NCBI GenBank assembly: GCA_013203785.1
Contig: JABMPJ010000003.1
Location: 1 to 53,900 of the forward strand
Length of the DNA: 53,900 nucleotides
Direction: 5' to 3'
From: Lentisphaerota bacterium
GTDB taxonomy: Bacteria; Verrucomicrobiota; Kiritimatiellia; UBA8416; JABMPJ01
The notes below the pieces were generated by a model, which worked only from the letters and a program-made list of their open reading frames with translations, was not told the origin of the DNA and did no database searches. Position 1 is the stretch's first letter, and each line of letters starts with the position of its first letter. Of this stretch, positions 7,959 to 17,555 are shown in pieces. Made by a program: the position numbers and the translations under genes.

Positions 7959-8708
7959 ATGACACACAAAACGATTGACCGGTTGGGGCTGATCATTATT
8001 GGGGACGAGATCCTCAATGGTCGGCGGCAGGATAGCCATTTCACCTCTACCATGGCGCTCTGCCATGAGTGGAACATTGCGCTGGCGTATACGTTGGTGT
8101 TGCCGGATGACCCCGAGGTGCTCGTGGCGCATTTCCGGTGGGCCATGGCGCAGCCGTATCCCTTTATTTCATGCGGTGGCATCGGCTCGACCCCGGACGA
8201 TGTTACGCGTCAGTCAGCCGCGCGCGCGGCCGGTGTAGAGGTGGAGCCTCATGCCGAGGCGGTTCGAATTCTGAAGGATCGCTTTGGGGATTTGATCAAT
8301 GAGCCGCGCCTGCGCATGGTCTCTTTTCCGCAGACCGCCGATCTGGTTCCTAATCCGGTCAACCAAGTGCCTGGCTTCCACATCGCCAACGGCTACTTTC
8401 TGCCGGGCTTTCCCTCTATGGCCGCGCCCATGATGCGCTGGATCATGCAGACCTACTATGCTGTCGGGCCCGAGCGGTTGCGGTGTGGAATGGTGCTGCC
8501 TAACGCGCGTGAAGCGGATCTGACCGATCTGATGGAGGCCTTCGTGGCCGATTATCCAGACGTGACCTTCTCGAGTCTGCCTCAGCATACCGACCGCGGC
8601 CCGCAGGTCACGCTCAGCATCAGTGCGGTCACGGCGCGTGCCGAGGCGGCCTACGCTGACCTCAAGCAGCGCCTGGCCGCGGTGCCGGTTCCGTTCGAGG
8701 AGCAGTAG
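7959..8708 (+). CDS. Molybdopterin-binding-domain protein (MoaB/CinA N-terminal-like)
   Basis: A 249-residue protein with the MoaB/Mog fold found in molybdenum cofactor proteins and in the N-terminal half of CinA. The start of the fold is LGLIIIGDEILNGRRQDSH. The cofactor-binding loop appears as FISCGGIGSTPDDVTRQSAA, matching the GGxG(T/S)xxDxT pattern. It lacks the C-terminal nicotinamide-nucleotide amidase domain of full CinA, so it is the short CinA-like type. The ATG at 7959 is chosen because a GAGAAGG site precedes it and the conserved first strand follows. It converges with the beta-CASP nuclease gene, 4 bases apart. No other molybdenum cofactor genes are nearby, so its role is open. 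Confidence 0.85.
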   Translation: MTHKTIDRLGLIIIGDEILNGRRQDSHFTSTMALCHEWNIALAYTLVLPDDPEVLVAHFRWAMAQPYPFISCGGIGSTPDDVTRQSAARAAGVEVEPHAEAVRILKDRFGDLINEPRLRMVSFPQTADLVPNPVNQVPGFHIANGYFLPGFPSMAAPMMRWIMQTYYAVGPERLRCGMVLPNAREADLTDLMEAFVADYPDVTFSSLPQHTDRGPQVTLSISAVTARAEAAYADLKQRLAAVPVPFEEQ

Positions 8709-8712
8709 AGGG

Positions 8713-10119
8713 TCAGTCCAACGTCACGACATCCTGATAAGCCGGGACGGAGGCGTCCCATCCCTTCTCCCTTTTGATCCAGTCGGCCAGGGCGTTGGCG
8801 GCATCGACCTCGCCGTGTGTCACGAAGACGTGGCGCGGGGCTTCCTGCAGCGTGGAGATCCAGCGGTGCAGCTCGGACTGACCGGCATGGGCGGAGAATC
8901 CGTTGATGCGCGCGATGCGGGCTTTGACGCGGTACTTCTGGCCCATGATGCGGACCTCGTCCTCGCCGTCCAGTATGATGCGCCCGAGTGTACCAACGGC
9001 TTGGTAGCCTATGAAAAGGATTGTACTCTCCTCTCGCCCGATATTGTTGACGAGGTGGTGTTTGATTCGGCCGCCCGTACACATGCCGGAACCGGCAATA
9101 ACGATGGCGGTGCCCTTGACGTGATTGATCGCCTTGGATTGATCGGCCGTGCGCGCCATAACCAGCCCTGGGAAATCGCAGGGATGGTTGCCGGCATCAA
9201 GCCGGGCGCACGTCTCTTCGTCGAAGAGCTCCTTGTGACGGCGAAAGACCTCGGTCACCCGGATCGCCATGGGACTATCGACAAAGGCGACCAGCGAGGG
9301 GATCTGCTTGGCGGCGAGTAGGCCGTTCAGGTGGTAGAGCAGCTCCTGAGTGCGTTCAATCGCGAAGCTGGGAATGATCAGATTTCCACCGGCCTTGATC
9401 GTCTCATTGATGATCGCGGCCAAGTCGGCCGGGATGGACTCCTCGCTCTTGTGTTCGCGGTTGCCATAGGTCGACTCCATGACGACATAGTCGGCCCGCT
9501 CGAACGGATCCGGATCACGCAGGATCGGCGCCCCCCAGCGGCCGATATCGCCGGAGAAAACAATCGTACGCGTTTCGTTCCCGCTACGGATGACGATACG
9601 CACACTGGCCGACCCCAGGATGTGGCCGGCCTCGTTGAAGCTCACCTCGATGTCCCCCGCGATTTTGAAGGGGGTCTCAAAGTCGTGCGCGTCAAAGAGC
9701 GGAATGGTCGCCTCGGCATCTTCGACTGTGTAGAGCGGCACCAGAGGAAAGGGGCCGGTCCGGCCTTCGCGTTCGTGACGCTTCTTCTTGTGCTTGACGT
9801 CTTCGACCTGGATCTTGGCGGAATCAAGCATGACGATCCCCGCGATATCGGCCGTGGCCTTTGTGCTATAGATCTTGCCCTTAAAGCCGTCGTGCACCAG
9901 CTTGGGTAGTCGTCCGCAATGGTCGAGATGCCCGTGCGTCAGTATCACGCCGTCGAGTTCTGAGGGTGGCACGGGGAAGGGGTCCCAGTTGCGCGATTTC
10001 AGTTTATGCTCCTGATAGAATCCGCAATCGATCAGGAACCGTTTGCCATTCGTTTCCAACAGGTAGGACGATCCCGTTACGCCCTGCGCCGCACCCCAAA
10101 AACTTAACTTTGCCTGCAT
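8713..10119 (-). CDS. MBL-fold beta-CASP RNA exonuclease/endonuclease
   Basis: A 468-residue metallo-beta-lactamase/beta-CASP nuclease of the bacterial CPSF73/YSH1-like group, predicted to process RNA. Zinc-site motifs are intact: HGHLDHCGRLP (motif 2), AGHILGSAS (motif 3), FSGDIGRWG (motif 4). Beta-CASP motifs are VMESTYGNRE, GSGMCTGGRIKHHL and NGFSAHAGQ, with a C-terminal THGEVDAANAL. The ATG at 10119 was chosen over the longer frame because AAGGAAG precedes it and the first beta strand (KLSFWGAAQGVTGS) begins there. The upstream part overlaps the end of the histidine kinase gene. It lies 34 bases downstream of that kinase on the same strand. Confidence 0.92.
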   Translation of the reverse strand: MQAKLSFWGAAQGVTGSSYLLETNGKRFLIDCGFYQEHKLKSRNWDPFPVPPSELDGVILTHGHLDHCGRLPKLVHDGFKGKIYSTKATADIAGIVMLDSAKIQVEDVKHKKKRHEREGRTGPFPLVPLYTVEDAEATIPLFDAHDFETPFKIAGDIEVSFNEAGHILGSASVRIVIRSGNETRTIVFSGDIGRWGAPILRDPDPFERADYVVMESTYGNREHKSEESIPADLAAIINETIKAGGNLIIPSFAIERTQELLYHLNGLLAAKQIPSLVAFVDSPMAIRVTEVFRRHKELFDEETCARLDAGNHPCDFPGLVMARTADQSKAINHVKGTAIVIAGSGMCTGGRIKHHLVNNIGREESTILFIGYQAVGTLGRIILDGEDEVRIMGQKYRVKARIARINGFSAHAGQSELHRWISTLQEAPRHVFVTHGEVDAANALADWIKREKGWDASVPAYQDVVTLD

Positions 10120-10153
10120 ATGATAGCTTCCTTCTTTGTTCGAACGCTCATCT

Positions 10154-11770
10154 TCACCCATGCTCCATTTCAACCGGCAGTGTTACCGCGAACTCCGTCC
10201 ATTCCCCCTCGGCTGAATCGACCGTGATGCTGCCGCCGTGCTCTTCCATAATCTTGCGCGAGACGGCCAGCCCCAGTCCGGTGCCCCTGGAGCCCTTGGT
10301 GGAGAAGAATACGCCGAAGATATTCTCACGCTCGGGGGTCGGCACGCCGCACCCGGAGTCCCACACCCGCGCGCAGATCGTTGAGCCGTCGTCACTGAGG
10401 GTGGTCGTGATACGAATGATCTTGCCCTGGCCCTGCTTATCTTGGAGCGCGTCCATGGCGTTGACGAAGAGATTGAGAAAGACACGATGCAGCGCATTCT
10501 TCTCGGCCAGGAGAGAGGGGAGGGCGTCTGACAGATGCAATTCCAGGTGGATGCCCCGCTCGCCGAGCTCTTGGTGGAAGGGGCGTACGACCGATTCAAT
10601 GACCTGGTTCATGTGCAGCTCCAGTCGCATCGGCTCGCGATCCTTGGCGTAGCTCAGCATGTCGAGAATCAGGTTGGTCAGGCGGCGCTCTTCGGTCGCC
10701 AGGGATTGGACGCAGCTCCCCATGGTCTCGTAACTCTTCCGCTCAAGCATGCGCTGGATGCCGCCCACACTCAGTTGCAGTCCTGTGATGATGTTCTTGG
10801 CATAGTGGGCCAGGCCAGCGATGACCTGTCCCACCGCAGCCACGCGCTCCTGCTTGACGAATTCATCCTGAAAACGGAGCTTCTCCAAGTACACCCCGAT
10901 GATGTTGGCGACCGTGGCGGTGAATCGCAGGTCGAGTGAGTCGAAGGCATCACGTCGACTGCGCCGGTCGATACAGAGCACGCCGTTCAGAGCATCTTCG
11001 ATGGTCATGGGGGCACAAAGGGCCGAAGAGATCTTGTGCATCACAATACTATCGCTCGGCCCGAAACGGTCGTCGGCCATCGGGTTGTCGGTCAAAAGGG
11101 CCGTGCCGTCTGAAACGGCCTGTCGAATGATTGTGCGCGAGACGCTGATCGTGGGCGTGCCGGCTTGTAGGTCGTTGGATACGGCATGAAAATCCCACTC
11201 ATCCGTCGCGGGGTCGCGCAGCATGATACAGGCGCTGTCACCGTCGAGGACGGCTTTGATCTGATCCAGGACGCTCTGCAACAGCCGCTGCGGCACGCCA
11301 TTGGATACGAGGGTGTTGCTCACCTCACCCACGCCGCGCAGCAACTCGTTCTCGCGGGCGGTATCCTGGATATCTCCGCGGGCGCCGGCGAGCAGGTCGG
11401 CGTCGCGGTGGTTGAGCGACGCCAGCACGCGCATAGAGGGGTCGGCCATGCGCAGTGTGGTTTCAGGGGCGGGGGCGGAATCGGCCAGTCCGTCAATCCG
11501 GATGAAGGTTCCGCCCAGACGGATGACGTCGCCATCCTTGAGGAGGGCGTGCTGGACCCTTATGTCGTTGACGCGTGTTCCGTTGCGGCTGGTCTGATCA
11601 TCCACCACGGCCCGACCGGGTGCTACCGTAATGGCGGCGTGGCGGCGCGAGGTTTCTGGATCGCTCAGGCGCAATTCACAATCGCCGCTGCGGCCAATTA
11701 CATAGACGCCTGGAATCTCCAGCTCGCGTTCGATGCCGCTGTCTGGGCCTTTGATAACGCTAATCTTCAT
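10154..11770 (-). CDS. Cytosolic FHA-GAF sensor histidine kinase
   Basis: A 538-residue signalling protein with no membrane segment. An N-terminal FHA domain (about 1-95) carries VIGRSGD, SRRHAAI and SRNGTRVND, the phosphothreonine-binding signature. A GAF domain follows (about 145-295). The kinase core has an H-box with His 322 in LAHYAKN, an N-box FLNLFVNAMDAL, a G1 box WDSGCGVP and a G2 box GTGLGLAVSRKIMEEHGG. No receiver domain or response regulator is adjacent. It is divergent from a Ser/Thr kinase whose chosen start is 137 bases away, suggesting that the FHA domain reads phosphothreonine made by that kinase. That link is an inference from order. Confidence 0.9.
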   Translation of the reverse strand: MKISVIKGPDSGIERELEIPGVYVIGRSGDCELRLSDPETSRRHAAITVAPGRAVVDDQTSRNGTRVNDIRVQHALLKDGDVIRLGGTFIRIDGLADSAPAPETTLRMADPSMRVLASLNHRDADLLAGARGDIQDTARENELLRGVGEVSNTLVSNGVPQRLLQSVLDQIKAVLDGDSACIMLRDPATDEWDFHAVSNDLQAGTPTISVSRTIIRQAVSDGTALLTDNPMADDRFGPSDSIVMHKISSALCAPMTIEDALNGVLCIDRRSRRDAFDSLDLRFTATVANIIGVYLEKLRFQDEFVKQERVAAVGQVIAGLAHYAKNIITGLQLSVGGIQRMLERKSYETMGSCVQSLATEERRLTNLILDMLSYAKDREPMRLELHMNQVIESVVRPFHQELGERGIHLELHLSDALPSLLAEKNALHRVFLNLFVNAMDALQDKQGQGKIIRITTTLSDDGSTICARVWDSGCGVPTPERENIFGVFFSTKGSRGTGLGLAVSRKIMEEHGGSITVDSAEGEWTEFAVTLPVEMEHG

Positions 11771-11907
11771 GGGGTTCTCTGTCCCGCATCATGCGAGAAG
11801 CACCCCTCCCTCACAAGCAGAAAGCGTGGGGCCGTATGGTGCCCGCCGATCCCCTCCCTCTGCTTCTGAACTTGCGTGCGGGGGATCAGTTGCGTACAAA
11901 GGCGGCC

Positions 11908-14900
11908 ATGGTTGAGAGCGATGTAACTTTGGAGGCGGGTGGCGAACACGAGGAGACTCTCGACGGACGTGATACGGCGGGGCTCAACTCAGCCCATGCC
12001 ACGCTTTCGATTAGAAGCGAGGGGGTCGGCAGTTCCGATACAGCGCGTTCGCGGCTCCACCTGCATCCCCACATCTTCAAGGCCTCCGAAGAGGTTGATG
12101 GGGGCGATCTTGACTATGAACTGACCCGCACCCTGGGCAAAGGGGGCATGGGCGTGGTCTACCAGGCACGCCAGGTCTCCCTGGATCGGCGCATTGCGGT
12201 CAAGATGATCCAGTCCGATGCCGAGGCGGACCCGGTTGCGGCCAGTAAATTTCTCTCCGAGGCGATGGTGACCGGTGAGCTCGATCATCCCAACATCATC
12301 CCCGTCCATGATCTGGGTCGGACAGCGGACGGCAAGCTCTTCTACGCCATGAAGGAGATCGAGGGTTTTGCCTGGAGCGAGGTCATCCGTGAAAAGTCAT
12401 TCTCCGAAAATCTGCGCATCCTGCTGGCCGTCTCGGATGCGATCGGCTTTGCGCATGCCAAAGGCGTGATCCATCGCGACTTGAAACCAGCCAATGTCAT
12501 GGTGGGGGGCTTTGGTGAAGTGCTCGTAATGGACTGGGGCTTGGCCGCCAGCATCGGCAACGACAAGGCCGAGCCACTAACGGAGCACGCTTCGCTGGCG
12601 GGCACGCCGGCCTACATGGCGCCCGAGATGGCGCTGTGCGATTATGAGGCCATGGGATGCACGAGTGATGTCTATCTCCTGGGTGCCATCCTCTACGAGA
12701 TGATAACGGGCAGCCCGCCGCATCCGGGTGACAACGCGCGCGATGCGATTGATAACGCGATGGAGAACATCATCCGGCCAGCCGAGAGCAAGAGCGAATG
12801 GCTCGATGTCGCCCTGCGCGCCCTCGCCACAGAGCCCACCAAACGCTACGCCACAGTGGCCGAGTTCCAAGCCGCCCTTCATGAATGCCAGGCCCATGTC
12901 GAAAGCCTCAATTTGACCACGGCCGCGGCTGACCGGCTGGATGCTGTGGCGGCAACCGCTGGAGCGGATGCCTATCGCGAATTTAATGAGATCATCGGCG
13001 GATTTCAGCAGGCGCTCCATCTCTGGGTGGGCAACCGCCGGGCGGTGTATGGCTTGCGTGCGGCACGCGAAGAATTCACGCGCCTCGCCCTCGCACGCGA
13101 CGATCTGTCGCTGGCCGGGTCGCAGGTGCGCGCCATCGAGGCCGACGTGAAGCGCTGGCCCCTGCCCGGGATGCAGTTGGCACGGCCAGACGACCTGGCG
13201 GCCAAGGTCGCGGCCGCCCAAGGCGATGCGGTCCGCCGCCGCCGCGTTGTGCGCCTCAGTGTTGTGGCCGCGATCGTGGCAGGGTTGGCCGCCTTCGCCG
13301 TGATGGTCATGGCCTACGTGGTGACGCGCGGGCAGCGCGACCTCGCCGTGCGGGCCGAGACGCAGATGCAGGAGGAGCGTAACCGTGCCGTAGCCGCGGA
13401 AGAGGATATGCACCTCGCGCGTGATCGTGCCGAAGCGGCCGCACATGAGGAGGAACGGCAGCGCGTGCAGGCCGTCGCTGCCCTGGCGGCAGCCGAACGC
13501 GAAACCTACTACCACACGATCGCCCTCGCCGCCAAGCGGATCAGCGCCCGGCAGGGCCGTGCCGCGGAGGCGATGCTGTGGAAGGTGCCCTCCGTTCAGC
13601 GCGGTTGGGAGTGGGGCCGTCTGCTCTATGCGGCCCAGGGCAGTCTCGCCACGCTGGCGGCGCACAGTGGCACCGTCGCCTCCGTAACGTTCTCGCCGGA
13701 CAGCCATCTGGTGCTCTCCGAAGGCGCCGACCAAACCGTACGGGTGTGGGATTTGAGTGGCGGTGACCGTGGCGGTGTCTTCTCGGGACACGCGGCTAGC
13801 ACGTTGCCACTCCGCTTCACGGCCGACGGTAAGCAGATTCTATGGGGTGTCGATAAAGGGCGTGTTCAGTTTATGGACGTAGCGAGCCATCGCCTTACCT
13901 CCAAACCGCTCGAGACCTTCTACCCCATGCTCTACCAGGCTATGTTCAGCCCGGATGGCACGCGTCTGATTGCCTCAGGCGCACAGGGCGATACTGCTGT
14001 GTGGCAGCTCGACAGTGGCCGCCGCATCGCCGATCTGACCGGACACCTCACAGCCGTGGCCGCCGTGGCGCTGGATCAGAGCGGCGATCTGCTGGCAACC
14101 GGCAGTCGCGATGGTCGCGCTGCCGTGTGGCGCCTGAGCGATGGCGTCCAGCTCAAATCGTTCGGACCGCATCCCGGCGCGGTAACCGGCGTGGCCTTCG
14201 ACGAAGGCGCGATACGGCTGACCACGGTCAGCGAAGATGCTCTGCTGCGCGTCTGGGATGTCGCGACCGGGCGCTCGCTCGAGGTTATGCCTTTCCTTGG
14301 CCTGGAGGCCCCGCTGTCAGCCGTGACCTTTGATGGCGCTTCGCGGCGACTCCTCGCTCTAACCGGCGCCAACGTGGCCCAGGTATGGGATGCGAGTACG
14401 GGCCAGCGCAGACTCGAACTGATGGGACACGACGGTGTGGTCACGGCGGCGGCCTTCTCGCCGGATGGCCAACTGGCGGTGACCGGCGCACGCGACGGTG
14501 AGCTGATGGTGTGGGATGCCTCACAGGAGGGCGGAGCGATGACGCTGGGTGGTCATGCCGGCGCGGTTGTGACGGCGCGCTTCGATCCGACGGCATCCAG
14601 GGTGGTGACGGCAGCTGAGGATGGCTATGTGCGAATCTGGGATACCACCGACGGCCGACTGATCAGGACGTTGAACCGGCAGACCGGTCGCCTGACCTGC
14701 GCCACGTTCTCGCCGGATGGGCGGCAGATTGTGAGTGCGTCCGACGGTGGTACCACTCGGATCTGGGATGCGGAAAGCGGTGGCATGCTGCGTGCCCTGA
14801 GCGGCCATGGCGGGGCCATCACCTGGTCGGATTATTCGCCCGACGGGCGTCGCCTCGTGACGGCCGGGCAGGATGGCTTGCGGGTATGGGAGGTGGATAG

Positions 14901-15477
14901 TGGCACGCGCCCGCTCACGATTCGGGCCGATCAAGCCGTTTCACGTGTGGCCCTATTTTCGCCGGATGGGCGTCACGTGCTCATGGCCGGTGCTGGCGTC
15001 CAAATCTGGGATGCGGTGTCGGGTGAGGATGCGGGCCGTTTCGATGGGCACAGCGATCATGTCGCGGCGGTGGCCTTTTCGCCAGACGGCCAGTGGGTTA
15101 TCAGCGGCAGTCGCGATATGACGGCCCGCGTCTGGCGTCTGGCTGATCAAGAGGAGCAGTTGGTGCTGCGCGGGGATGATAGCGCTGTATCGGCGGTGGC
15201 CTTCTCACCCGATGGCCGCCGTGTCGCGACGGCTGGCAAGCAGGGCATCCATATCTGGGATGCTTCAAGCGGCAGTGAGCTGTTAGCGCTCGACGGACAC
15301 GATGGATGGGTTTCCAGCCTGGTCTTCTCAGCCGACGGCCACGCCCTGCTCTCGGCCGGCAACGACGGCACCGCCCGTATCTGGCCCGCCGTCAGCTGGA
15401 CGGCCTCCCCCGAGGCGGCCCACACTGAACGGGACCAGCGCCGCAGCGCCCGTCTCAGCAGGCTGCTGGCGGAGTAG
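11908..15477 (+). CDS. Membrane Ser/Thr protein kinase with WD40 repeats
   Basis: A 1189-residue protein. The kinase domain (about 70-335) shows the glycine loop LGKGGMGVVYQA, catalytic Lys in AVKMI, HRDLKPANV, and DWG in place of DFG. This substitution also occurs in other bacterial kinases, and the key Asp is kept. A single membrane helix lies near 449-472 (VVAAIVAGLAAFAVMVMAYV). A charged coiled stretch follows, then about 12-14 WD40 repeats from 590 to the end (repeated FSPDGRxxxxxxxDG...VWD blocks). The ATG at 11908 has AAAGG 5 bases upstream. Earlier in-frame ATGs at 11791 and 11836 are possible but lack sites. It is divergent from the FHA-histidine kinase and converges on the desaturase gene 4 bases away. 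Confidence 0.9.
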   Translation: MVESDVTLEAGGEHEETLDGRDTAGLNSAHATLSIRSEGVGSSDTARSRLHLHPHIFKASEEVDGGDLDYELTRTLGKGGMGVVYQARQVSLDRRIAVKMIQSDAEADPVAASKFLSEAMVTGELDHPNIIPVHDLGRTADGKLFYAMKEIEGFAWSEVIREKSFSENLRILLAVSDAIGFAHAKGVIHRDLKPANVMVGGFGEVLVMDWGLAASIGNDKAEPLTEHASLAGTPAYMAPEMALCDYEAMGCTSDVYLLGAILYEMITGSPPHPGDNARDAIDNAMENIIRPAESKSEWLDVALRALATEPTKRYATVAEFQAALHECQAHVESLNLTTAAADRLDAVAATAGADAYREFNEIIGGFQQALHLWVGNRRAVYGLRAAREEFTRLALARDDLSLAGSQVRAIEADVKRWPLPGMQLARPDDLAAKVAAAQGDAVRRRRVVRLSVVAAIVAGLAAFAVMVMAYVVTRGQRDLAVRAETQMQEERNRAVAAEEDMHLARDRAEAAAHEEERQRVQAVAALAAAERETYYHTIALAAKRISARQGRAAEAMLWKVPSVQRGWEWGRLLYAAQGSLATLAAHSGTVASVTFSPDSHLVLSEGADQTVRVWDLSGGDRGGVFSGHAASTLPLRFTADGKQILWGVDKGRVQFMDVASHRLTSKPLETFYPMLYQAMFSPDGTRLIASGAQGDTAVWQLDSGRRIADLTGHLTAVAAVALDQSGDLLATGSRDGRAAVWRLSDGVQLKSFGPHPGAVTGVAFDEGAIRLTTVSEDALLRVWDVATGRSLEVMPFLGLEAPLSAVTFDGASRRLLALTGANVAQVWDASTGQRRLELMGHDGVVTAAAFSPDGQLAVTGARDGELMVWDASQEGGAMTLGGHAGAVVTARFDPTASRVVTAAEDGYVRIWDTTDGRLIRTLNRQTGRLTCATFSPDGRQIVSASDGGTTRIWDAESGGMLRALSGHGGAITWSDYSPDGRRLVTAGQDGLRVWEVDSGTRPLTIRADQAVSRVALFSPDGRHVLMAGAGVQIWDAVSGEDAGRFDGHSDHVAAVAFSPDGQWVISGSRDMTARVWRLADQEEQLVLRGDDSAVSAVAFSPDGRRVATAGKQGIHIWDASSGSELLALDGHDGWVSSLVFSADGHALLSAGNDGTARIWPAVSWTASPEAAHTERDQRRSARLSRLLAE

Positions 15478-15480
15478 AGG

Positions 15481-16527
15481 TCACACCTGGATTGGTACGT
15501 ACTCGCTATCGGGGTGCTGGTCCTTTTCGCGGGCGATGGCGAACATCTCCCGCCAGCAGTCGATCATGCCTCTTGGTTCGGCCAGATCTCGTTTCAGGAT
15601 TTTGTGTAGCTTGGGAAGATTGCGCGAGGGGATGCTGGGGAACATGTGGTGGTCAACGTGGTCGTCCAGCCCCCAATAGAGCATGCGAACGAGCGGGTTG
15701 ACGGCGATCGATCGGGTGCAGAGGCGCTGTTCGTCCACGTTATAGAGGCGACCCACATGCTCGGTCTGGTGCCATAGCCCCTCGATCGACCATCCCATCT
15801 GCCAGGCGATGGTCACCAAGGCAATCGGCTCCCAGCGTCGGAAGTAGAGCGCGGCGGCCACGACGGCCAGGTGAATCAGAAGAATGGCGGCCGACTCGAT
15901 CCTGATCGTGCGGATATCCTTCTCGCTGCAATGATCCCTCATCATCCGGTCGCGCTGTCCAAGGATCCGTCGGATCTGCATCATCACCGCTTTGCCCAGC
16001 TCCTGAATGGAGCCGACGACGAGTATCCCTCGTATAAAACTGAAGAGAAATTGGCGGACCCACTTGCTCGTGAATACTTCCGGCCAGTCCGTTTCGGGAT
16101 CCACACCGCGCACCATGGTGTAGCGATGGTGCAGGCGGTGCGAGATGCGCGCGTAGCGCGGGCTGTTCCAAAGGATGGTCTGCACAAAGAAGTAGAGACT
16201 CTCGCTAAACCAGTCGGCTGACCGCGCAAAGACGACTTTGTGTTGCAATTCGTGCCCGATGGGTACCCAGAAGCCGTAGAAGAAGTAGTAGACGTAGAGC
16301 AGGGGAATGGCCAGCCACACGTTGATGCGGCTGACCGCAATGGTGGCCGCCGCACTGGCGGCCAGGAAGAGCACCAAGAGCCCGATACGTAATAGGCCGT
16401 TCAACGTGCTGCGTTGTGAGAGCTCTTTGATCGTCTCGCGATCCAGTTCCGGGCGCCGCCAGCGTCCGGTCTGGTTGTTCCATTCATAGTCAGCCAGCTC
16501 CGCACGTGGCGTGAAGTCCAGTTTCAT
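15481..16527 (-). CDS. Membrane fatty acid desaturase
   Basis: A 348-residue integral membrane desaturase of the di-iron family. The three histidine boxes are visible: HELQHK near residue 93, HRLHHR near 130, and HVDHHMFPSIP near 288. Hydrophobic pairs flank them, for example LLVLFLAASAAATIAVSR and IPLLYVYYFFYGFW. It would insert a double bond in membrane lipid acyl chains using oxygen and electrons from a donor not encoded nearby. A GAGGGA element precedes the ATG. It stands alone on the minus strand between the kinase and the pirin gene. A ketolase or hydroxylase activity in the same superfamily cannot be excluded. Confidence 0.85.
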   Translation of the reverse strand: MKLDFTPRAELADYEWNNQTGRWRRPELDRETIKELSQRSTLNGLLRIGLLVLFLAASAAATIAVSRINVWLAIPLLYVYYFFYGFWVPIGHELQHKVVFARSADWFSESLYFFVQTILWNSPRYARISHRLHHRYTMVRGVDPETDWPEVFTSKWVRQFLFSFIRGILVVGSIQELGKAVMMQIRRILGQRDRMMRDHCSEKDIRTIRIESAAILLIHLAVVAAALYFRRWEPIALVTIAWQMGWSIEGLWHQTEHVGRLYNVDEQRLCTRSIAVNPLVRMLYWGLDDHVDHHMFPSIPSRNLPKLHKILKRDLAEPRGMIDCWREMFAIAREKDQHPDSEYVPIQV

Positions 16528-16780
16528 AGCTCAATCCCTCGCTCTAGTCCTGTGAGACGCAAGGCGTCCCTTCCCAAAGTTCACTATTCAGCCGTGTAGA
16601 GTAGGCTCTCAGCTCGCGATTGCAAAACCATTATTTTGACCCTCATTTTACCTGTCTTGTCTTCATGTGCGTGATCTGTCATGCTTTTTCTGCATGCGCA
16701 CACCACAAAGGACCAGCCATTCGCATCTCAGCCACCGAGGCCGGCAGCCCTCCCGAAGCCATCCTGTGTGCGTCCGGGTG

Positions 16781-16804
16781 GGAGGGCGAGCGGCCTCGCG
16801 AGCC
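16781..16804. repeat. Short GC-rich palindromic repeat before the pirin gene
   Basis: The segment GGAGGGCGAGCGGCCTCGCG plus AGCC contains CGAG-CGGC-CTCG and CTCGCGAG palindromes. I recall similar GGGCGAG-type palindromes being dispersed in genomes of this group. No second copy is in the window, so the repeat status is inferred. It lies 22 bases before the pirin start codon, leaving the ribosome site intact. Confidence 0.3.
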
Positions 16805-16826
16805 GGGGAGCGGTAAGGAAGCGATC

Positions 16827-17540
16827 ATGGGTAGTGAAGAGACCGTAGCCATTCGCAAAGCGGACGAGAGGGGGAAAGGCGATCACGGTTGGCTCCAAAG
16901 CCGCTTCACCTTCTCCTTCGCCGACTATTATGATCCCAATCATATGGGGTACCGCGCCCTACGCGTCATCAACGATGATCTCATCGCGGCCGGTCAAGGG
17001 TTCGGGACGCATCCGCACCGTGACATGGAGATCGTCTCCTACGTGGTGGAGGGCGCGCTGGAACACAAGGACAGCATGGGTAATGGCTCAGTGGTGCGGC
17101 CGGGGGACGTGCAGCGTATGAGCGCGGGCACCGGGATCCGTCACAGTGAGTTCAATCCACTGCAGGACCAGCCCATGCGGTTGCTCCAGATCTGGATCGA
17201 GCCGGAGCAGAAGGGCCTGGCGCCCGGTTACGAGCAGACGCACATCGGCGCCGACCAGAAGCGCAACCGCCTCACGCTGATCGCCTCACGCGACGGCCGC
17301 GATGGGTCGGTCACGATTCACCAGGATGCCGCCATCTTCGCGAGCATCGTCGCGCCCGCGCAACGCGTGGAGCGGGCGACCGATCCGGCGCGCTATCAAT
17401 GGATTCAGATCGTCGAGGGCCATGCGACGATCAACGGTCACGCGGTCGAGCGTGGTGACGGCCTCTCGCTCACGGGCGCGACGCACCTCGAGATCGAGGC
17501 CGTGACGGAGACCGAGCTGCTACTCTTTGATCTGGCTTAA
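16827..17540 (+). CDS. Pirin family protein (YhhW-like bicupin)
   Basis: A 237-residue bicupin related to E. coli YhhW, a quercetin 2,3-dioxygenase in vitro. The N-terminal cupin has the metal-site pattern GFGTHPHRDMEIVSYV with two His and a Glu, and a later His in GIRHSEFNP. The C-terminal cupin ends LLFDLA. The chosen ATG at 16827 has TAAGGAAG upstream. The longer frame from 16620 runs through a palindromic repeat and lacks protein character. A 76-residue conserved protein follows 15 bases later, probably in the same transcript. The natural substrate is unknown; many family members act as stress or transcription cofactors. Confidence 0.9.
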   Translation: MGSEETVAIRKADERGKGDHGWLQSRFTFSFADYYDPNHMGYRALRVINDDLIAAGQGFGTHPHRDMEIVSYVVEGALEHKDSMGNGSVVRPGDVQRMSAGTGIRHSEFNPLQDQPMRLLQIWIEPEQKGLAPGYEQTHIGADQKRNRLTLIASRDGRDGSVTIHQDAAIFASIVAPAQRVERATDPARYQWIQIVEGHATINGHAVERGDGLSLTGATHLEIEAVTETELLLFDLA

Positions 17541-17555
17541 AAGAGGGCGATCGCT

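Noticed and set aside
12577..13791. 404-codon minus-strand frame across the Ser/Thr kinase
   Set aside because: It is a shadow of the kinase-WD40 gene in the complementary strand; no domain or ribosome site.
13640..15400. Tandem repeats in DNA that might be taken for a CRISPR or satellite array
   Set aside because: They are the coding repeats of WD40 units, about 120-130 bases, variable in sequence and in frame. No CRISPR-like array with constant repeats and unique spacers was seen anywhere in the window.
16620..16826. N-terminal extension of the pirin protein by 69 residues
   Set aside because: The extension crosses a palindromic repeat, has no ribosome site and is not part of the cupin fold; a good site precedes ATG 16827.
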